This document shows, piece by piece, positions 32,587 to 42,657 of a stretch of DNA of 64,000 nucleotides. The position numbers were made by a program, and so were the translations under genes. The stretch comes from an uncultured Lachnospiraceae bacterium (lineage in GTDB: Bacteria; Bacillota; Clostridia; Lachnospirales; Lachnospiraceae). The stretch covers positions 1 through 64,000 of the forward strand of contig CAOKOL010000002.1 in NCBI GenBank assembly GCA_948470335.1, written 5' to 3'. Every line of letters starts with the position of its first letter. The first letter of the stretch is position 1. Under the pieces are notes generated by a model. That model had not been told where the DNA came from and made no database searches. It worked only from the letters and a program-made list of their open reading frames with translations.

Positions 32587-33009
32587 CTAACAATTCTTCT
32601 TTTGTATTTCCATAACAAATTTATCATACTCTCGAATATATTCATTTGGTACATAATAAGTACTTGCCAAAACAAGCAGTACGGAATCCGGTGTAAAATC
32701 GTACATATCTTTCCATACCATAGACGGAAGGTATATACCAGTATGTGGACGATCCAGACAATAAATTGCTTCATTGCCTTCCCCGTCCTTAACTTTTACT
32801 TTGCTTTTTCCGGCGACATTAATAAGAACAAATTCTGATTCCCGATTAGCATGCTGTCCTCTGACAACATCCGGATCAGAGCCAAAAATATAAAAAGCTC
32901 TCTTAATTTCAAAAGGAATATCCCGCGATCCTTCAATTATAACCAAATGTCCTCTTTCATCACCATGTTGTGGAAACTCAATTATTTGAATTTTATTCAT
33001 TTTATGCAT
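32587..33009 (-). CDS. fdtA: dTDP-6-deoxy-hexulose 3,4-ketoisomerase (FdtA/QdtA-like)
   Basis: 140 aa from the ATG at 33009, eight bases after GGAGG. Cupin-fold features of the WxcM/FdtA group: GDERGHLVIIEGSRDIPF, the catalytic-type VRGQHANRESEFVL with conserved His, and HTGIYLPSMVWKDMYDF. It would convert dTDP-4-keto-6-deoxyglucose to the 3-keto isomer for the nearby aminotransferase. The upstream dTDP-glucose enzymes (RmlA/RmlB) are not in the window. Confidence 0.85.
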   Translation of the reverse strand: MHKMNKIQIIEFPQHGDERGHLVIIEGSRDIPFEIKRAFYIFGSDPDVVRGQHANRESEFVLINVAGKSKVKVKDGEGNEAIYCLDRPHTGIYLPSMVWKDMYDFTPDSVLLVLASTYYVPNEYIREYDKFVMEIQKKNC

Positions 33010-33076
33010 TGCAAAATCCTCCGATGTATAGAATTGTTCCATTTTATAAATTTTATCAATAGCTGATTTTCTAGTC

Positions 33077-33646
33077 TCATAATATAGAAAGCTCTATTTG
33101 ACTATAATAATTATTTTTTGCACATACAGTCTCTTCGCATATTTCAAGAAGAAGTTCTTCACCGCTTACAACAGAAGGGGCGTTTCCAATAACAGTAAAT
33201 CCAATTTTCATATAATTACGATATGCCGGAATATTATCGGGATGAACGGATGAAATTATCTTTTGAATACCCAATTTCCGAAACGCAATTTTCATAGCCA
33301 TTACAAATACATTCCTTCCAATGCCCCTACCATGAGCAGCCGAATCTCCGATTTGAATTTTACCTATCTCACATATATGATTACTTTTATCCCAATTATA
33401 TAACGATAAACTTCCTACAACACGTTTTAAATCATCCAACTCTTCTATTGCAAAAATCAAACTTCGTTCATTTTTTATGTAGTTTTCAAACCATTTTTCC
33501 TGCATTTCTTTATCAATATATCCAACAGGACAGAGAAATTTTGATTTTTCTGTGTCATTACGCCAATTTCTCAATAATTCTATATCCGTTCTCTCAAGAG
33601 GCCTGATAAGGACCTCTTTAAATATCGCCGAATAATGATGTATCAT
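33077..33646 (-). CDS. GNAT N-acetyltransferase, likely sugar N-acetylation
   Basis: 189 aa; ATG behind GGAGG, overlapping the aminotransferase by 29 bp. The acetyl-CoA-binding region AAHGRGIGRNVFVMAMKIAF is clear, followed by HPDNIPAYRNYMKIGF. Between FdtB- and FdtA-like genes, the simplest role is acetylating the dTDP-3-amino sugar, replacing the hexapeptide-repeat FdtC/QdtC of other species. The hexapeptide acyltransferase nearby is an alternative for that step. Confidence 0.82.
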   Translation of the reverse strand: MIHHYSAIFKEVLIRPLERTDIELLRNWRNDTEKSKFLCPVGYIDKEMQEKWFENYIKNERSLIFAIEELDDLKRVVGSLSLYNWDKSNHICEIGKIQIGDSAAHGRGIGRNVFVMAMKIAFRKLGIQKIISSVHPDNIPAYRNYMKIGFTVIGNAPSVVSGEELLLEICEETVCAKNNYYSQIELSIL

Positions 33647-34751
33647 ATAAAGAAGCCTCCATAAAACGATTCATTGCATCTATAACTATTTGTTGTTCAT
33701 TTAAAGTAATGCCATTATATATCGGTAAACTCAAAACTTCAGCGGCATATTTTTCTGCAATTGGAAAGTCTCCCATCTGATATCCTAAATATGTATAAGC
33801 TTCCGAAAGATGTGGAGGAATCGGATAATGGATAAGGGTTTCTATCTCCCGCTTTTTTAAATATTTCTTTAATTCATCACGGTATCGAGGAACATGAATC
33901 ACAAACTGATGCCAACTGGAATCTGCTCCTGGACGAACTTTAGGTAAACAAATCAAAGGATTTTTAATACCCTGCAAGTATCTTTCCGCAATCTCACATC
34001 TTTCCTTATTAAAGTCGTTCAAATGAGATAACTTTACTCTAAGCAAACCCGCTTGGAGTTCATCTAATCGGCTGTTAGCCCCGACAATTTGATTATAATA
34101 TCGTCTTTCTGATCCATAATTCCTGAAAATTTTAAATTTATTTGCCAGCGCCTTATCGTCTGTCACAATACAGCCCGCATCTCCAAATGCGCCGCATCCT
34201 TTACTGGGATAAAAACTAAAACATCCGACATCGCCAAATGTTCCAACTGTTTTGCCGTTCCAATGATTACCATGGCTCTGCGCACAGTCCTCCACAACCT
34301 TAAGTCCGTGTCTGTATGCAATATCCATAATCTTAGTCATATCACAGGACTGCCCGTACAGATGAACTGCAAGAATGGCTTTCGTATTCGGGGTGATTAC
34401 AGCCTCAATTTTATTTGCATCAATATTGTCATACTCATCCGGCTCAACGAATATGGGGGTTGCACCATTGATTGTAATACCCATTACACATGCAATATAA
34501 GCATTGGCACTGACTATTACCTCATCGCCATTTTTTATACCAAGAAGCTTGAAAGCGATCCAAAGTGCATCAAGTCCGCTTGCCAGTCCAACACAATATT
34601 TAGAACCGATAAACGCAGCCCATTCTTCTTCAAATGCCTCTACTTCTTTGCCCAAAACATACCATCCTGAGTCTAAAATCTCCATGGCCTTTTTCTTATA
34701 TTCATCGGCATTCAGCGAATATTGACGTCCAATGTTATTAGACATTATCAT
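33618..34751 (-). CDS. fdtB: dTDP-3-keto-hexose aminotransferase (FdtB/QdtB-like, DegT family)
   Basis: 377 aa. PLP lysine in FSFYPSKGCGAFGDAG, substrate region ASGLDALWIAFKLLG, and NSRLDELQAGLLRVKL are typical of the DegT/DnrJ/EryC1 sugar aminotransferases acting on C3. With FdtA- and acetyltransferase genes it forms a three-step module for dTDP-Fuc3NAc or dTDP-Qui3NAc. ATG 7 bp after AAGGAG. Confidence 0.88.
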   Translation of the reverse strand: MIMSNNIGRQYSLNADEYKKKAMEILDSGWYVLGKEVEAFEEEWAAFIGSKYCVGLASGLDALWIAFKLLGIKNGDEVIVSANAYIACVMGITINGATPIFVEPDEYDNIDANKIEAVITPNTKAILAVHLYGQSCDMTKIMDIAYRHGLKVVEDCAQSHGNHWNGKTVGTFGDVGCFSFYPSKGCGAFGDAGCIVTDDKALANKFKIFRNYGSERRYYNQIVGANSRLDELQAGLLRVKLSHLNDFNKERCEIAERYLQGIKNPLICLPKVRPGADSSWHQFVIHVPRYRDELKKYLKKREIETLIHYPIPPHLSEAYTYLGYQMGDFPIAEKYAAEVLSLPIYNGITLNEQQIVIDAMNRFMEASLYDTSLFGDI

Positions 34752-34772
34752 AATTAATCTCCTTCTTATCCT

Positions 34773-35378
34773 TTAAACAGAACAATTATCACTACCTATT
34801 TTTTTTATGACTTTTGCCGGCACGCCGCCTGCAATAACATTATCTGGAATAGGTTCCGTTACAACTGCGCCAGCCGCAATAATAGAATGATTACCGATAG
34901 AAACTCCCGAAAGAATCATTACATTATTTCCGATCCACACATTATTCCCTATTATTACTTCTTTCACTTTCCCCATTTTACTGCGCAATTCCGGATTCAC
35001 ATTATGCGCATCAAAATCCATTATTTCACAATGCGCTCCAATCCTGCAATGCTCGCCTATTTCAATTTTTTTACACGCAATTGCCAGAAAATTATTGTTT
35101 ATAGCAGAATAATCTTTAATTATTATTTCTGCTTCATCTGATCTTGCCTGTAATTCACAATATCCTTTTTTATACCTCCCACCGATATAATATCCAAATT
35201 GAACATGGTTCCCAAATGTATAATTTCCTCCATGTCTATATAAGTATACGGATTGGAATATATAGAGAGATTTCAAATCACAAACAAGCAATCCCTTCCT
35301 GATTAACAAATAATTTTTAATATAAAAAAACAACTTATTCCGCATTAATATTGCTTTTTCAATTATTTTTCTCAGCAT
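34773..35378 (-). CDS. Hexapeptide-repeat acyltransferase
   Basis: 201 aa. The C-terminal half is a left-handed beta-helix with hexads such as IGNNVWIGNNVMILSGVSIGN and AAGAVVTEPIPDNVIAGGVPAKVI; His in MDFDAHNV is the expected base. It would O- or N-acetylate a sugar of the polysaccharide. The TAA of the preceding gene abuts its ATG. Confidence 0.85.
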   Translation of the reverse strand: MLRKIIEKAILMRNKLFFYIKNYLLIRKGLLVCDLKSLYIFQSVYLYRHGGNYTFGNHVQFGYYIGGRYKKGYCELQARSDEAEIIIKDYSAINNNFLAIACKKIEIGEHCRIGAHCEIMDFDAHNVNPELRSKMGKVKEVIIGNNVWIGNNVMILSGVSIGNHSIIAAGAVVTEPIPDNVIAGGVPAKVIKKIGSDNCSV

Positions 35379-36182
35379 TTAATCCAATCCTCTTTTAAAA
35401 AACATAAAATTCATTTTCATTCTATAAGCAAGCCTATATAATTTCAAATATCCTCTTTGGAAAATACGAAATCCCAATTCTCCGGAAGCCAATTTCATAC
35501 ACAATAAATTATAATTACAGGTTTCAATTATATTTTCCTTTTTTAATAGAGTTTTTGTCAAATTAAGACTATGAATCCTGTAATTACTCCGTATTTCATT
35601 AGTATAAACAGCAGGTGCCAACCCTAATAGACGAATCCATAAATACCACTCACCATAATTTTTAAATCCCAAATCTGAAGGATATCCCCTTACCATATCT
35701 AAATACTTGCGATTCACCATTAATCCACATGAGTTAATAATATTTCTCCTGGCCATCATTTTTTTATAACTGCCAATATCAAGTGTATTCGATTTCCCTA
35801 TAATATTATCATTTTCATCAATATAATCACTTCCGCAATAAATAAAACTACAATCCTTTTGTTTCATTATAGAAATCATATTTTCTATATGCTTTTCTTT
35901 CAACGTATCATCATTTCCCAGAGTAATGATATACCTGCCTTTGCAATACTCTAATCCTTTATTAACAGTGAATATCAATCCGGAATTCACTTCATTTTTA
36001 TAAAGTTTAATGACTGGATACTCTTTTTTCATTATGCAATCAACTATCTTATACGACTTATCCACAGAGCAATCATCAACAACGATAATTTCAATATTTT
36101 TATATGTTTGATTCAAACAGGATTGTATGGTTTTTTCTATATAAGCTTCAGCATTATAAAGTGGAATAATGATACTTACCAT
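35379..36182 (-). CDS. Family 2 glycosyltransferase
   Basis: 267 aa, GT-A fold: MVSIIIPLYNAEAYIEKTI, IVVDDCSVDKSY, and a DXD-like GNDDTL. Cytosolic or membrane-associated enzyme adding one sugar of the repeat unit; the donor cannot be told. Strongly AT-rich like its neighbours. Confidence 0.88.
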   Translation of the reverse strand: MVSIIIPLYNAEAYIEKTIQSCLNQTYKNIEIIVVDDCSVDKSYKIVDCIMKKEYPVIKLYKNEVNSGLIFTVNKGLEYCKGRYIITLGNDDTLKEKHIENMISIMKQKDCSFIYCGSDYIDENDNIIGKSNTLDIGSYKKMMARRNIINSCGLMVNRKYLDMVRGYPSDLGFKNYGEWYLWIRLLGLAPAVYTNEIRSNYRIHSLNLTKTLLKKENIIETCNYNLLCMKLASGELGFRIFQRGYLKLYRLAYRMKMNFMFFKRGLD

Positions 36183-36245
36183 TTCAAATTCTCCCTTAGT
36201 TCATCTCTATATAAAATCAAGAAAACATACGATAATTTATTGTTT

Positions 36246-37667
36246 TTATGTTCTATGCATTTTATTTAAAACTGATTTTAATTCATTTTTATATAAAAAT
36301 AATATTTCAAATGTAGATACCATAGCAGTTAAAAACAACAGCATGGTATTGTACAAAATAATAAATCGCCAGATAAATATATATATAATCAGAATAACTA
36401 TAGAAAAACAAAACTTCTTTGAAATTATCATGAGTTTATGTTTAATGAGAACTACTACACAAATCAGATCAGAAACAGCATAACCTAACAAAGTAGCAAT
36501 TGAGGCTCCCTCAATTCCAATTAGTGGAATAAGAATTATATTTAATACTATATTAATGAATGCTCCCACCATCAAAATAAGCATATTCGGCCATGTTTTC
36601 TTTATTATCATAAACTGGCTGATTGCAACCTGAAACAGCATCTGCAACAATGGTGCCAAAAATAAATATGGAGCAATGATAAATCCCGGTAGATATTGCT
36701 CTTCAAAAAGTAACGTAAAAATCAAATTTGAACATGCACAGACAAACATAGTAAAGATAAATGAGAAAATCCCCAAACATTCAAATAATTTTGAATTTGA
36801 CTCAACCTGATTCTTTTCTTTCATTGTAGAAAATGTAAAATAACCCCACCCCCCTGCAAAAGCCGTATAGATCAGTTGGCTGCAATGCCCTAACTTTGAT
36901 CCTACCGAATAAATTCCCGCATCCCCAACACTCAAAATATTTGTTATCATTAATTTATCTGATGAATTAAAAAGCCAATAAATTAAAAAATTGGGTACCA
37001 AAGGAACTGCTAAAGCTAACGTCTGTTTCAAAATTTTCACATCAAATAATTTAAAATCAAACCACTTTCTATTTATGTAGGCATAATATAATTCAATGAA
37101 AAGACCGGATATAACTGTTGATAAGGGTAAGGCAATAATATAATGTCCTGTTATCAGCCACAATATTGCAATCGTATAAGATATGATAGGAAGTGCAGTA
37201 TTTGCTGCTAAAAAAATTTTTCTTTTGTTCTGCATTCTTGTAGGTGCAGCGACAATTAAGTTTGTAGAACCAACAAGAACGGCCAGCGCCGACAAATAAA
37301 CCACATAACCATACTGACTGTTACCAAAAAAATAATGCGCAATGATATCTTTAAATATTATCATTAATACAAAGACAATACTCGACACGGTAATAGTAAA
37401 TATCAGCGTTGTTGAACAGACTCTTTTTTTATATTCCATCTCATTTTTTTCAAAAAACATTCTATACATACCATCGTACATGCCAAACAATGCAAATGCA
37501 CTTGCAAATGAAACAAGCGTATTCGACAAATCAACGATTCCAAAATATTCTGTACTTGGCATTATCCTTGTAATAATTGGCAGCATTAATAATGGTATAA
37601 TCTTACTTATAATTCCTCCAACTCCATATACAACCATATTTTCCATAAAGATTTTTGCTTTACTCAT
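36246..37667 (-). CDS. Wzx-like oligosaccharide flippase
   Basis: 473 aa from the ATG at 37667; two codons upstream is a GTG. Polytopic, with about 12-14 membrane helices and the MOP/polysaccharide transport N-terminus (VYGVGGIISKIIPLLMLPII, YFGIVDLSNTLVSF). It moves the lipid-linked repeat unit across the membrane. With a Wzy-like gene nearby, this marks a Wzx/Wzy pathway. Confidence 0.9.
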   Translation of the reverse strand: MSKAKIFMENMVVYGVGGIISKIIPLLMLPIITRIMPSTEYFGIVDLSNTLVSFASAFALFGMYDGMYRMFFEKNEMEYKKRVCSTTLIFTITVSSIVFVLMIIFKDIIAHYFFGNSQYGYVVYLSALAVLVGSTNLIVAAPTRMQNKRKIFLAANTALPIISYTIAILWLITGHYIIALPLSTVISGLFIELYYAYINRKWFDFKLFDVKILKQTLALAVPLVPNFLIYWLFNSSDKLMITNILSVGDAGIYSVGSKLGHCSQLIYTAFAGGWGYFTFSTMKEKNQVESNSKLFECLGIFSFIFTMFVCACSNLIFTLLFEEQYLPGFIIAPYLFLAPLLQMLFQVAISQFMIIKKTWPNMLILMVGAFINIVLNIILIPLIGIEGASIATLLGYAVSDLICVVVLIKHKLMIISKKFCFSIVILIIYIFIWRFIILYNTMLLFLTAMVSTFEILFLYKNELKSVLNKMHRT

Positions 37668-37763
37668 TAACACTACACCCTAAAAATCCTGTCATTACAT
37701 TTTCTATTTATTCATCAGCATTATTCAGATGTTATACTCTCATTTAACCCATCTATATATATC

Positions 37764-38807
37764 TTAATTAAAATTTGCAACCAATAAATCAATTCCGTCT
37801 AAGCTTTTTTTCCTCGCTATATTCAAATCAAACTCATGTGTATTATAGTCATAGGCAAATTGTTTGATTTTTTGTGATATTTCAATCGGAATTATATTTG
37901 CATCCATTATTTTTCCCATTATCAACGCATGCATCCGCCCTGATATAATGCACTCGGCACTGCTAAACAAATTTTCAAACATTTCAATTGAATAAATATA
38001 CTTCATTTCCATTTCAATATTTTTTTTATTAATCCACTCAATAAATTTATATGATTCCTGAATATCGGCACTTGTTGTGGCAGTAACAATCATTCTCTTT
38101 CCTGATAATATAAAAGGCATTGCTTTTTCAAGTAACATTTGATAGTATTCCTGTCTAGACAACAAAAAAGAAAATGCAGAAACTGCAGTATGATAGCAAT
38201 ATGGCATTACAATTACATTTTCTTTTGACTTTATCATTTGACTTTCATATGAAAATGCAATATCCGGCGACAACGAACACTCCTTGTCAAATCTGCTTTT
38301 TATAAACTCATAGGAGAAATAATCTCTGCAATTAATATATTTGACATTTGATATTAAACATTTGTATTTTTTTATCTCATATGCGGACAAATTATCATCA
38401 ATACCAATGCCATATAAATATAACGGTATATTATATTTCCTTGATAGTTTAACCCAGTATTGAAAACAGTATAAAAACACACTCTTAGATTTTAATAACT
38501 GTCCTCCACCAATCACAATACCATTACAATCTTTTATATTAACAGTATTTAATTGCTTATCTAAATCCCTTTTATATTTTATTATGTATTTCAATCTATT
38601 TGGCAAATATCGTTTCAAACTATGTAATAGTGTATGTATTTTTCTGTTATCACATAAATAATGCATGATCTGAGGGGTCGTCTGCGCATAGCCACATGAA
38701 AGTATATCAATCCCTCTTTTTTTCAAAGCATCGCAAAGTGATAAATTCAATAACTTATCTCCCAGGTTTTCACTGTTAAATTGATTAACGACCAGTATCC
38801 TTTTCAT
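37764..38807 (-). CDS. Polysaccharide pyruvyltransferase family protein
   Basis: 347 aa with the WcaK/CsaB-like pattern: NQFNSENLGDKLLNLSL at the N-terminus, IVIGGGQLL, and the C-terminal ISGRMHALIMGKIMDANIIP. These enzymes add a pyruvate ketal from phosphoenolpyruvate to a sugar, giving the polymer negative charge. It overlaps the polymerase gene by 23 bp. Confidence 0.85.
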   Translation of the reverse strand: MKRILVVNQFNSENLGDKLLNLSLCDALKKRGIDILSCGYAQTTPQIMHYLCDNRKIHTLLHSLKRYLPNRLKYIIKYKRDLDKQLNTVNIKDCNGIVIGGGQLLKSKSVFLYCFQYWVKLSRKYNIPLYLYGIGIDDNLSAYEIKKYKCLISNVKYINCRDYFSYEFIKSRFDKECSLSPDIAFSYESQMIKSKENVIVMPYCYHTAVSAFSFLLSRQEYYQMLLEKAMPFILSGKRMIVTATTSADIQESYKFIEWINKKNIEMEMKYIYSIEMFENLFSSAECIISGRMHALIMGKIMDANIIPIEISQKIKQFAYDYNTHEFDLNIARKKSLDGIDLLVANFN

Positions 38808-40035
38808 CCTTCACCTCAATTGCAGAATCAAATGTAGGGATAACAACAAACATTAGCATTAAAATTGCAGTTGACAAATTAGGATTCAAAAAACCCAAAA
38901 TAACAAAAACAATCCAACAGGTAATTATAGAATTACGCGCCATACCAACCCTGCTGCTTTTTATTGTATATCTTGCTATAAAAAAATAATTTGGAATCAG
39001 CAACAAATTTCCGACTATACCATATCTGCCCAGGTCATCAGCCCACTGCATATGGCAGCCAATTTTTCCGGAAACATGATATTTCCAATCAATTCCAAAT
39101 AATGGATATTCTTTAAAAGAACCGACAGATTGAGCTGCCAGTACTATACGTTTTGCAAATGTATCCGTATTACTGCTATTGCCAACCCCATTTATGATAT
39201 TGGCAATAGCAATTAATTTGTTACTTGTACTCCAATAAAAAACACCTTTCTCTGCGACCATATAGAGCAGCTTTGCAAATACCTTTCTCAATATTAAAAA
39301 AACAAACGCTATTGGAAACAGTATAACCAACAAAACTTTCCTTTTTTTGGAAACACAATACATAACAAACGTTGAAACCACGGCAATAACAACTGACGTA
39401 ACTAAATTACACAATAAAATTGTCAAAAGTATTGTTAAATAAAAAATCAGTAAATATAATATTTTTTCTTTCTTTTTGACTTTCTCGATAATTAAAAACA
39501 ACAATGGTCCTGATAATATGGCAATTGCATACATCAAAGTAAAATCACCGACCCCCCACAAAAAGTCTCTCTGGGTGTTTCTGATTGCCTGAGGATCAAC
39601 AAAAAAAACATAATATAATGAAAAAAGCAAAGTAATAAAAATACAAAAAAAGGCAAGCTGATATATCTTTTTCTTATGGTATCTATCCAAACTATTTATA
39701 TATACAAACAATACAGGAAATATTAAAAAGTTGTATCGCTGGATAACCACCTGCATAGTACTGAAATAATTCAAATTCAAATGTTCTGCTGCTATGCATC
39801 TGATAAATGATACAATAAATATTATAATATTAATCATGCTTATCTTTAAAATATTTCCCCATAATCTGTTTTTTCTTCTTATAGAAAACAGCCATAGGAC
39901 AAACACCGGAATTTGAATTATATTCGGTAAGAGCGTTGCAACCGGGTAAAAATATGCCAGAATAATCAGATATCCTAAAAAGACAAAGGATAAATCCACA
40001 GTAGTTCTGCTAGTATCATTTACTTTCCATTTCAT
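38785..40035 (-). CDS. Wzy-like polysaccharide polymerase
   Basis: 416 aa from the ATG at 40035, one base after the upstream stop; a TTG start four codons earlier is also possible. About 10-12 membrane helices with a large extracytoplasmic loop (FAKRIVLAAQSVGSFKEYPL, FGIDWKYHVSGKIGCH), the usual O-antigen ligase/polymerase layout. Assigned by topology and operon context, because Wzy sequences diverge widely. Confidence 0.75.
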   Translation of the reverse strand: MKWKVNDTSRTTVDLSFVFLGYLIILAYFYPVATLLPNIIQIPVFVLWLFSIRRKNRLWGNILKISMINIIIFIVSFIRCIAAEHLNLNYFSTMQVVIQRYNFLIFPVLFVYINSLDRYHKKKIYQLAFFCIFITLLFSLYYVFFVDPQAIRNTQRDFLWGVGDFTLMYAIAILSGPLLFLIIEKVKKKEKILYLLIFYLTILLTILLCNLVTSVVIAVVSTFVMYCVSKKRKVLLVILFPIAFVFLILRKVFAKLLYMVAEKGVFYWSTSNKLIAIANIINGVGNSSNTDTFAKRIVLAAQSVGSFKEYPLFGIDWKYHVSGKIGCHMQWADDLGRYGIVGNLLLIPNYFFIARYTIKSSRVGMARNSIITCWIVFVILGFLNPNLSTAILMLMFVVIPTFDSAIEVKDEKDTGR

Positions 40036-40036
40036 C

Positions 40037-41140
40037 TCATGCACCAATCATCATCTGATATAAATCCTTCAACTTTTTACATTCGATATCAATATTAAAT
40101 CCTGCTCCGGTCATTAAATCATAACTGTCATTATTTCTTGTGAGATCAGCGTTTAATATTTTTTCCGCCCATTTTTCCGGTCCGTCTTTTAGATCGAAAA
40201 TCTTATATGAACCCAATACTTTTGCCTGCAAAGGCACAGTATTTGACACAAAACATGGCAATCCGTTTGCCTGTGCTTCCACAACAGCAGAGCCTAACCC
40301 CTCATATAAAGATGGAAACAAAAAAACATCCATGGCCGAATACAGATCATTCACATCTTTTCTGCTGCCTAAAAAAATTACCATATCCTCTAATTTATTT
40401 TTTCTTACCAGTTCTTTGATCCGCTCTTCACAGGGACCTTCACCTATTAATAATAATCTGCTATATTCCTTATTTTTCCATATTTCTTTAAATAGTTCTA
40501 TAATAAATGGATGATTTTTAGGATGTGTAAATCTTCCGACATGTCCGACAACAAAATTTTTTTCTGTCAATCCCAGATTATTTCGAATCCGTAATCTTTT
40601 TTCGCTGTCAAAATGATATTCACCAAGCTTTATTGCATTATTTATTATATTAAACTTGCCGGTATGTATATCATTTCCAAAAAAGAGTTTTCCGGCATCA
40701 CGTGAACACGCCACCTCATAATCACATCTTCTATTAATACCCAAACATGTTATCCTGTTTCTGATTCCGGAAAAAAATTTTTCAGAATACTTTATCGTAT
40801 GCGCATGTCCAATGATTGCTTTGACTCCGGATTGTCTTGCAGTTTTCTCCGCTGCAAAAAGCAGATACAATTCGTGTACATGGAATACATCATATTTTTC
40901 TTTCAGATCGCTAAACGCTGTTCTGAATGATTCTTTTAATCTCCATTTATTAATATTAAAAAAATATATCTTTCCGCCTAATTCTTTAATTTCACTTTTA
41001 TAATCTTCACTTCTGTCTTCCGTAAAATATAAAAATCCAAACTGTACCTCCTTTCTGTCTATCCTTCTATAATAGTTCATTATTACACTCATAAGTCCCG
41101 AATTAATACTTAACCGTGAAACCAAATGTAATACTTTCAA
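40037..41140 (-). CDS. Family 4 glycosyltransferase
   Basis: 367 aa. The start chosen is a TTG at 41140, ten bases after GGAGA, giving MKVLHLVSRLSINSG; no ATG fits. GT-B fold with VGHVGRFTHPKNHPFIIELF, LLLIGEGPCEERI and the family motif FLFPSLYEGLGSAVVEAQA. It transfers one sugar of the repeat unit. Confidence 0.88.
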   Translation of the reverse strand: MKVLHLVSRLSINSGLMSVIMNYYRRIDRKEVQFGFLYFTEDRSEDYKSEIKELGGKIYFFNINKWRLKESFRTAFSDLKEKYDVFHVHELYLLFAAEKTARQSGVKAIIGHAHTIKYSEKFFSGIRNRITCLGINRRCDYEVACSRDAGKLFFGNDIHTGKFNIINNAIKLGEYHFDSEKRLRIRNNLGLTEKNFVVGHVGRFTHPKNHPFIIELFKEIWKNKEYSRLLLIGEGPCEERIKELVRKNKLEDMVIFLGSRKDVNDLYSAMDVFLFPSLYEGLGSAVVEAQANGLPCFVSNTVPLQAKVLGSYKIFDLKDGPEKWAEKILNADLTRNNDSYDLMTGAGFNIDIECKKLKDLYQMMIGA

Positions 41141-41157
41141 AATTATCTTTCTCCAAA

Positions 41158-41925
41158 TCAAATTGTTTTCTCATATTTTTTCTTTTTCAACAGTCCAAAA
41201 AACATATTCCAACAGGCAAACCAAAATGCCACCGGAACAGGTTTCTCTTCACAAAAGCGAAACAGGTCATAGTGGCTTTTAAGTTTCTTTGATAACTTGT
41301 CATGACTTATACTCTTTCGTCTAATTCTATATTTTGCTAAATTTATATCATATAAATAACAATTTGCTTTTTTACAAAGTTTGAGCAATATAGCATAGTC
41401 GTTGTTTTTCTTGATATCTTTTATCTGTATCAGTCCCATTTTTTTTGCGTTATACATAAATGTGAGACATCCAGGATATCCATACCGATACATTTTTCGT
41501 TTTGTTACAATTCTCGGACCGGATACATATATGTAAAGAGGATTTGACTGTTCATCAATTTTCTCATAATTATGATAAGAAAACACAAAATTATGGTTTC
41601 TCATAAATTCAAGTTGAAGCTCAAGCTTTTCCGGCAGCCACAAATCATCCGAATCAAGAAATGCTATCCATTCTCCCTGTGCTTTACGTATGGCACGGTT
41701 TCTGGTCAAAGCCGCTCCGCTGTTTTTTTTATTCTTTAAATATATGATTCTAGAATCCCCCAGAAATGGCTTTACAACCTCATCCGTGTTATCCGTCGAA
41801 CAATCATCTACAATAATCAATTCCCAATTACGATATGTTTGCGCAACAACTGATTTTATTGATGACGCTATAAATTCACCTGTATTCCAAGATGGCATGA
41901 TAACAGATACTAATCCATCAATCAT
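41158..41925 (-). CDS. Family 2 glycosyltransferase
   Basis: 255 aa, GT-A: LVSVIMPSWNTGEFIASSI, IIVDDCSTDNTDE, ALTRNRAIRKAQGEWIAFLD then SDD. Start overlaps the end of the sugar-phosphate transferase gene region (adjacent by one base). Being second after the initiating transferase it may add the second sugar. Confidence 0.9.
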   Translation of the reverse strand: MIDGLVSVIMPSWNTGEFIASSIKSVVAQTYRNWELIIVDDCSTDNTDEVVKPFLGDSRIIYLKNKKNSGAALTRNRAIRKAQGEWIAFLDSDDLWLPEKLELQLEFMRNHNFVFSYHNYEKIDEQSNPLYIYVSGPRIVTKRKMYRYGYPGCLTFMYNAKKMGLIQIKDIKKNNDYAILLKLCKKANCYLYDINLAKYRIRRKSISHDKLSKKLKSHYDLFRFCEEKPVPVAFWFACWNMFFGLLKKKKYEKTI

Positions 41926-42621
41926 TTATTTATAATCCTTTCCGAGAACTGCCGACACTGTCCTGAACATCGTCAATAAATCTCCGGCAAAACTATAATT
42001 TCTTATACTTTTTAAATTCCATTTCATCTTTTCCGGAAGGATTTTTTTAATGTATACTTCATCTATATTATCCGCTTCATTCAAAAGTTTATCTTCTTCC
42101 TTATATCTAATACTCGCTTCAGATGTGATTCCTGCCGGAAGCAATAACGTTGCAAAATAAACAGGTTGATATCTCTCTACATATTTTACAATTTCCGGTC
42201 TTGTGCCTACAAAACTCATGTTGCCTGAGAGTATATCGAAAAGCTGTGGAAGTTCATCTAATCTGTAATTTCTTAGTACGGTTCCAATTTTTGTAATACG
42301 AGTGTCATTTTCCGTAGTGATTGCTGTTCCAATCTTATCAGCGTTACTCACCATTGTACGGAACTTATGGATTCTATAATGTTTTCCATATGCTGTCACT
42401 CGTTCTTGTCCATAAAACACAGAACCTCTGGAATCCAATTTAATCATAATTGCGATCACAAACATGGGCACTGTAAGAATAACGAGCATAATCAACGCAA
42501 CTGTAAAATCAAAAAACCTCTTGATTTTTAGCTGCCATCTTTTTTTATATAAAGCTTCATAGTATGGCCTGACCACCGAGATTTTCATAAAATCCGGAAT
42601 TTCATCCCACTCTCGTAACAT
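41926..42621 (-). CDS. Initiating polyprenyl-phosphate sugar-phosphate transferase
   Basis: 231 aa: one hydrophobic N-terminal helix (FFDFTVALIMLVILTVPMFV) then the catalytic core with FYGQERVTAYGKHYRIHKFR, RLDELPQLFDILSGNMSFVG and TRPE. It matches the short single-domain (WecP/PglC-like core) sugar transferases that load the first sugar phosphate onto undecaprenyl phosphate. Length is about that of the minimal catalytic form. Confidence 0.92.
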   Translation of the reverse strand: MLREWDEIPDFMKISVVRPYYEALYKKRWQLKIKRFFDFTVALIMLVILTVPMFVIAIMIKLDSRGSVFYGQERVTAYGKHYRIHKFRTMVSNADKIGTAITTENDTRITKIGTVLRNYRLDELPQLFDILSGNMSFVGTRPEIVKYVERYQPVYFATLLLPAGITSEASIRYKEEDKLLNEADNIDEVYIKKILPEKMKWNLKSIRNYSFAGDLLTMFRTVSAVLGKDYK

Positions 42622-42657
42622 CCTTTATTCCTTTTTTCATACGATATAAAAATCAGG

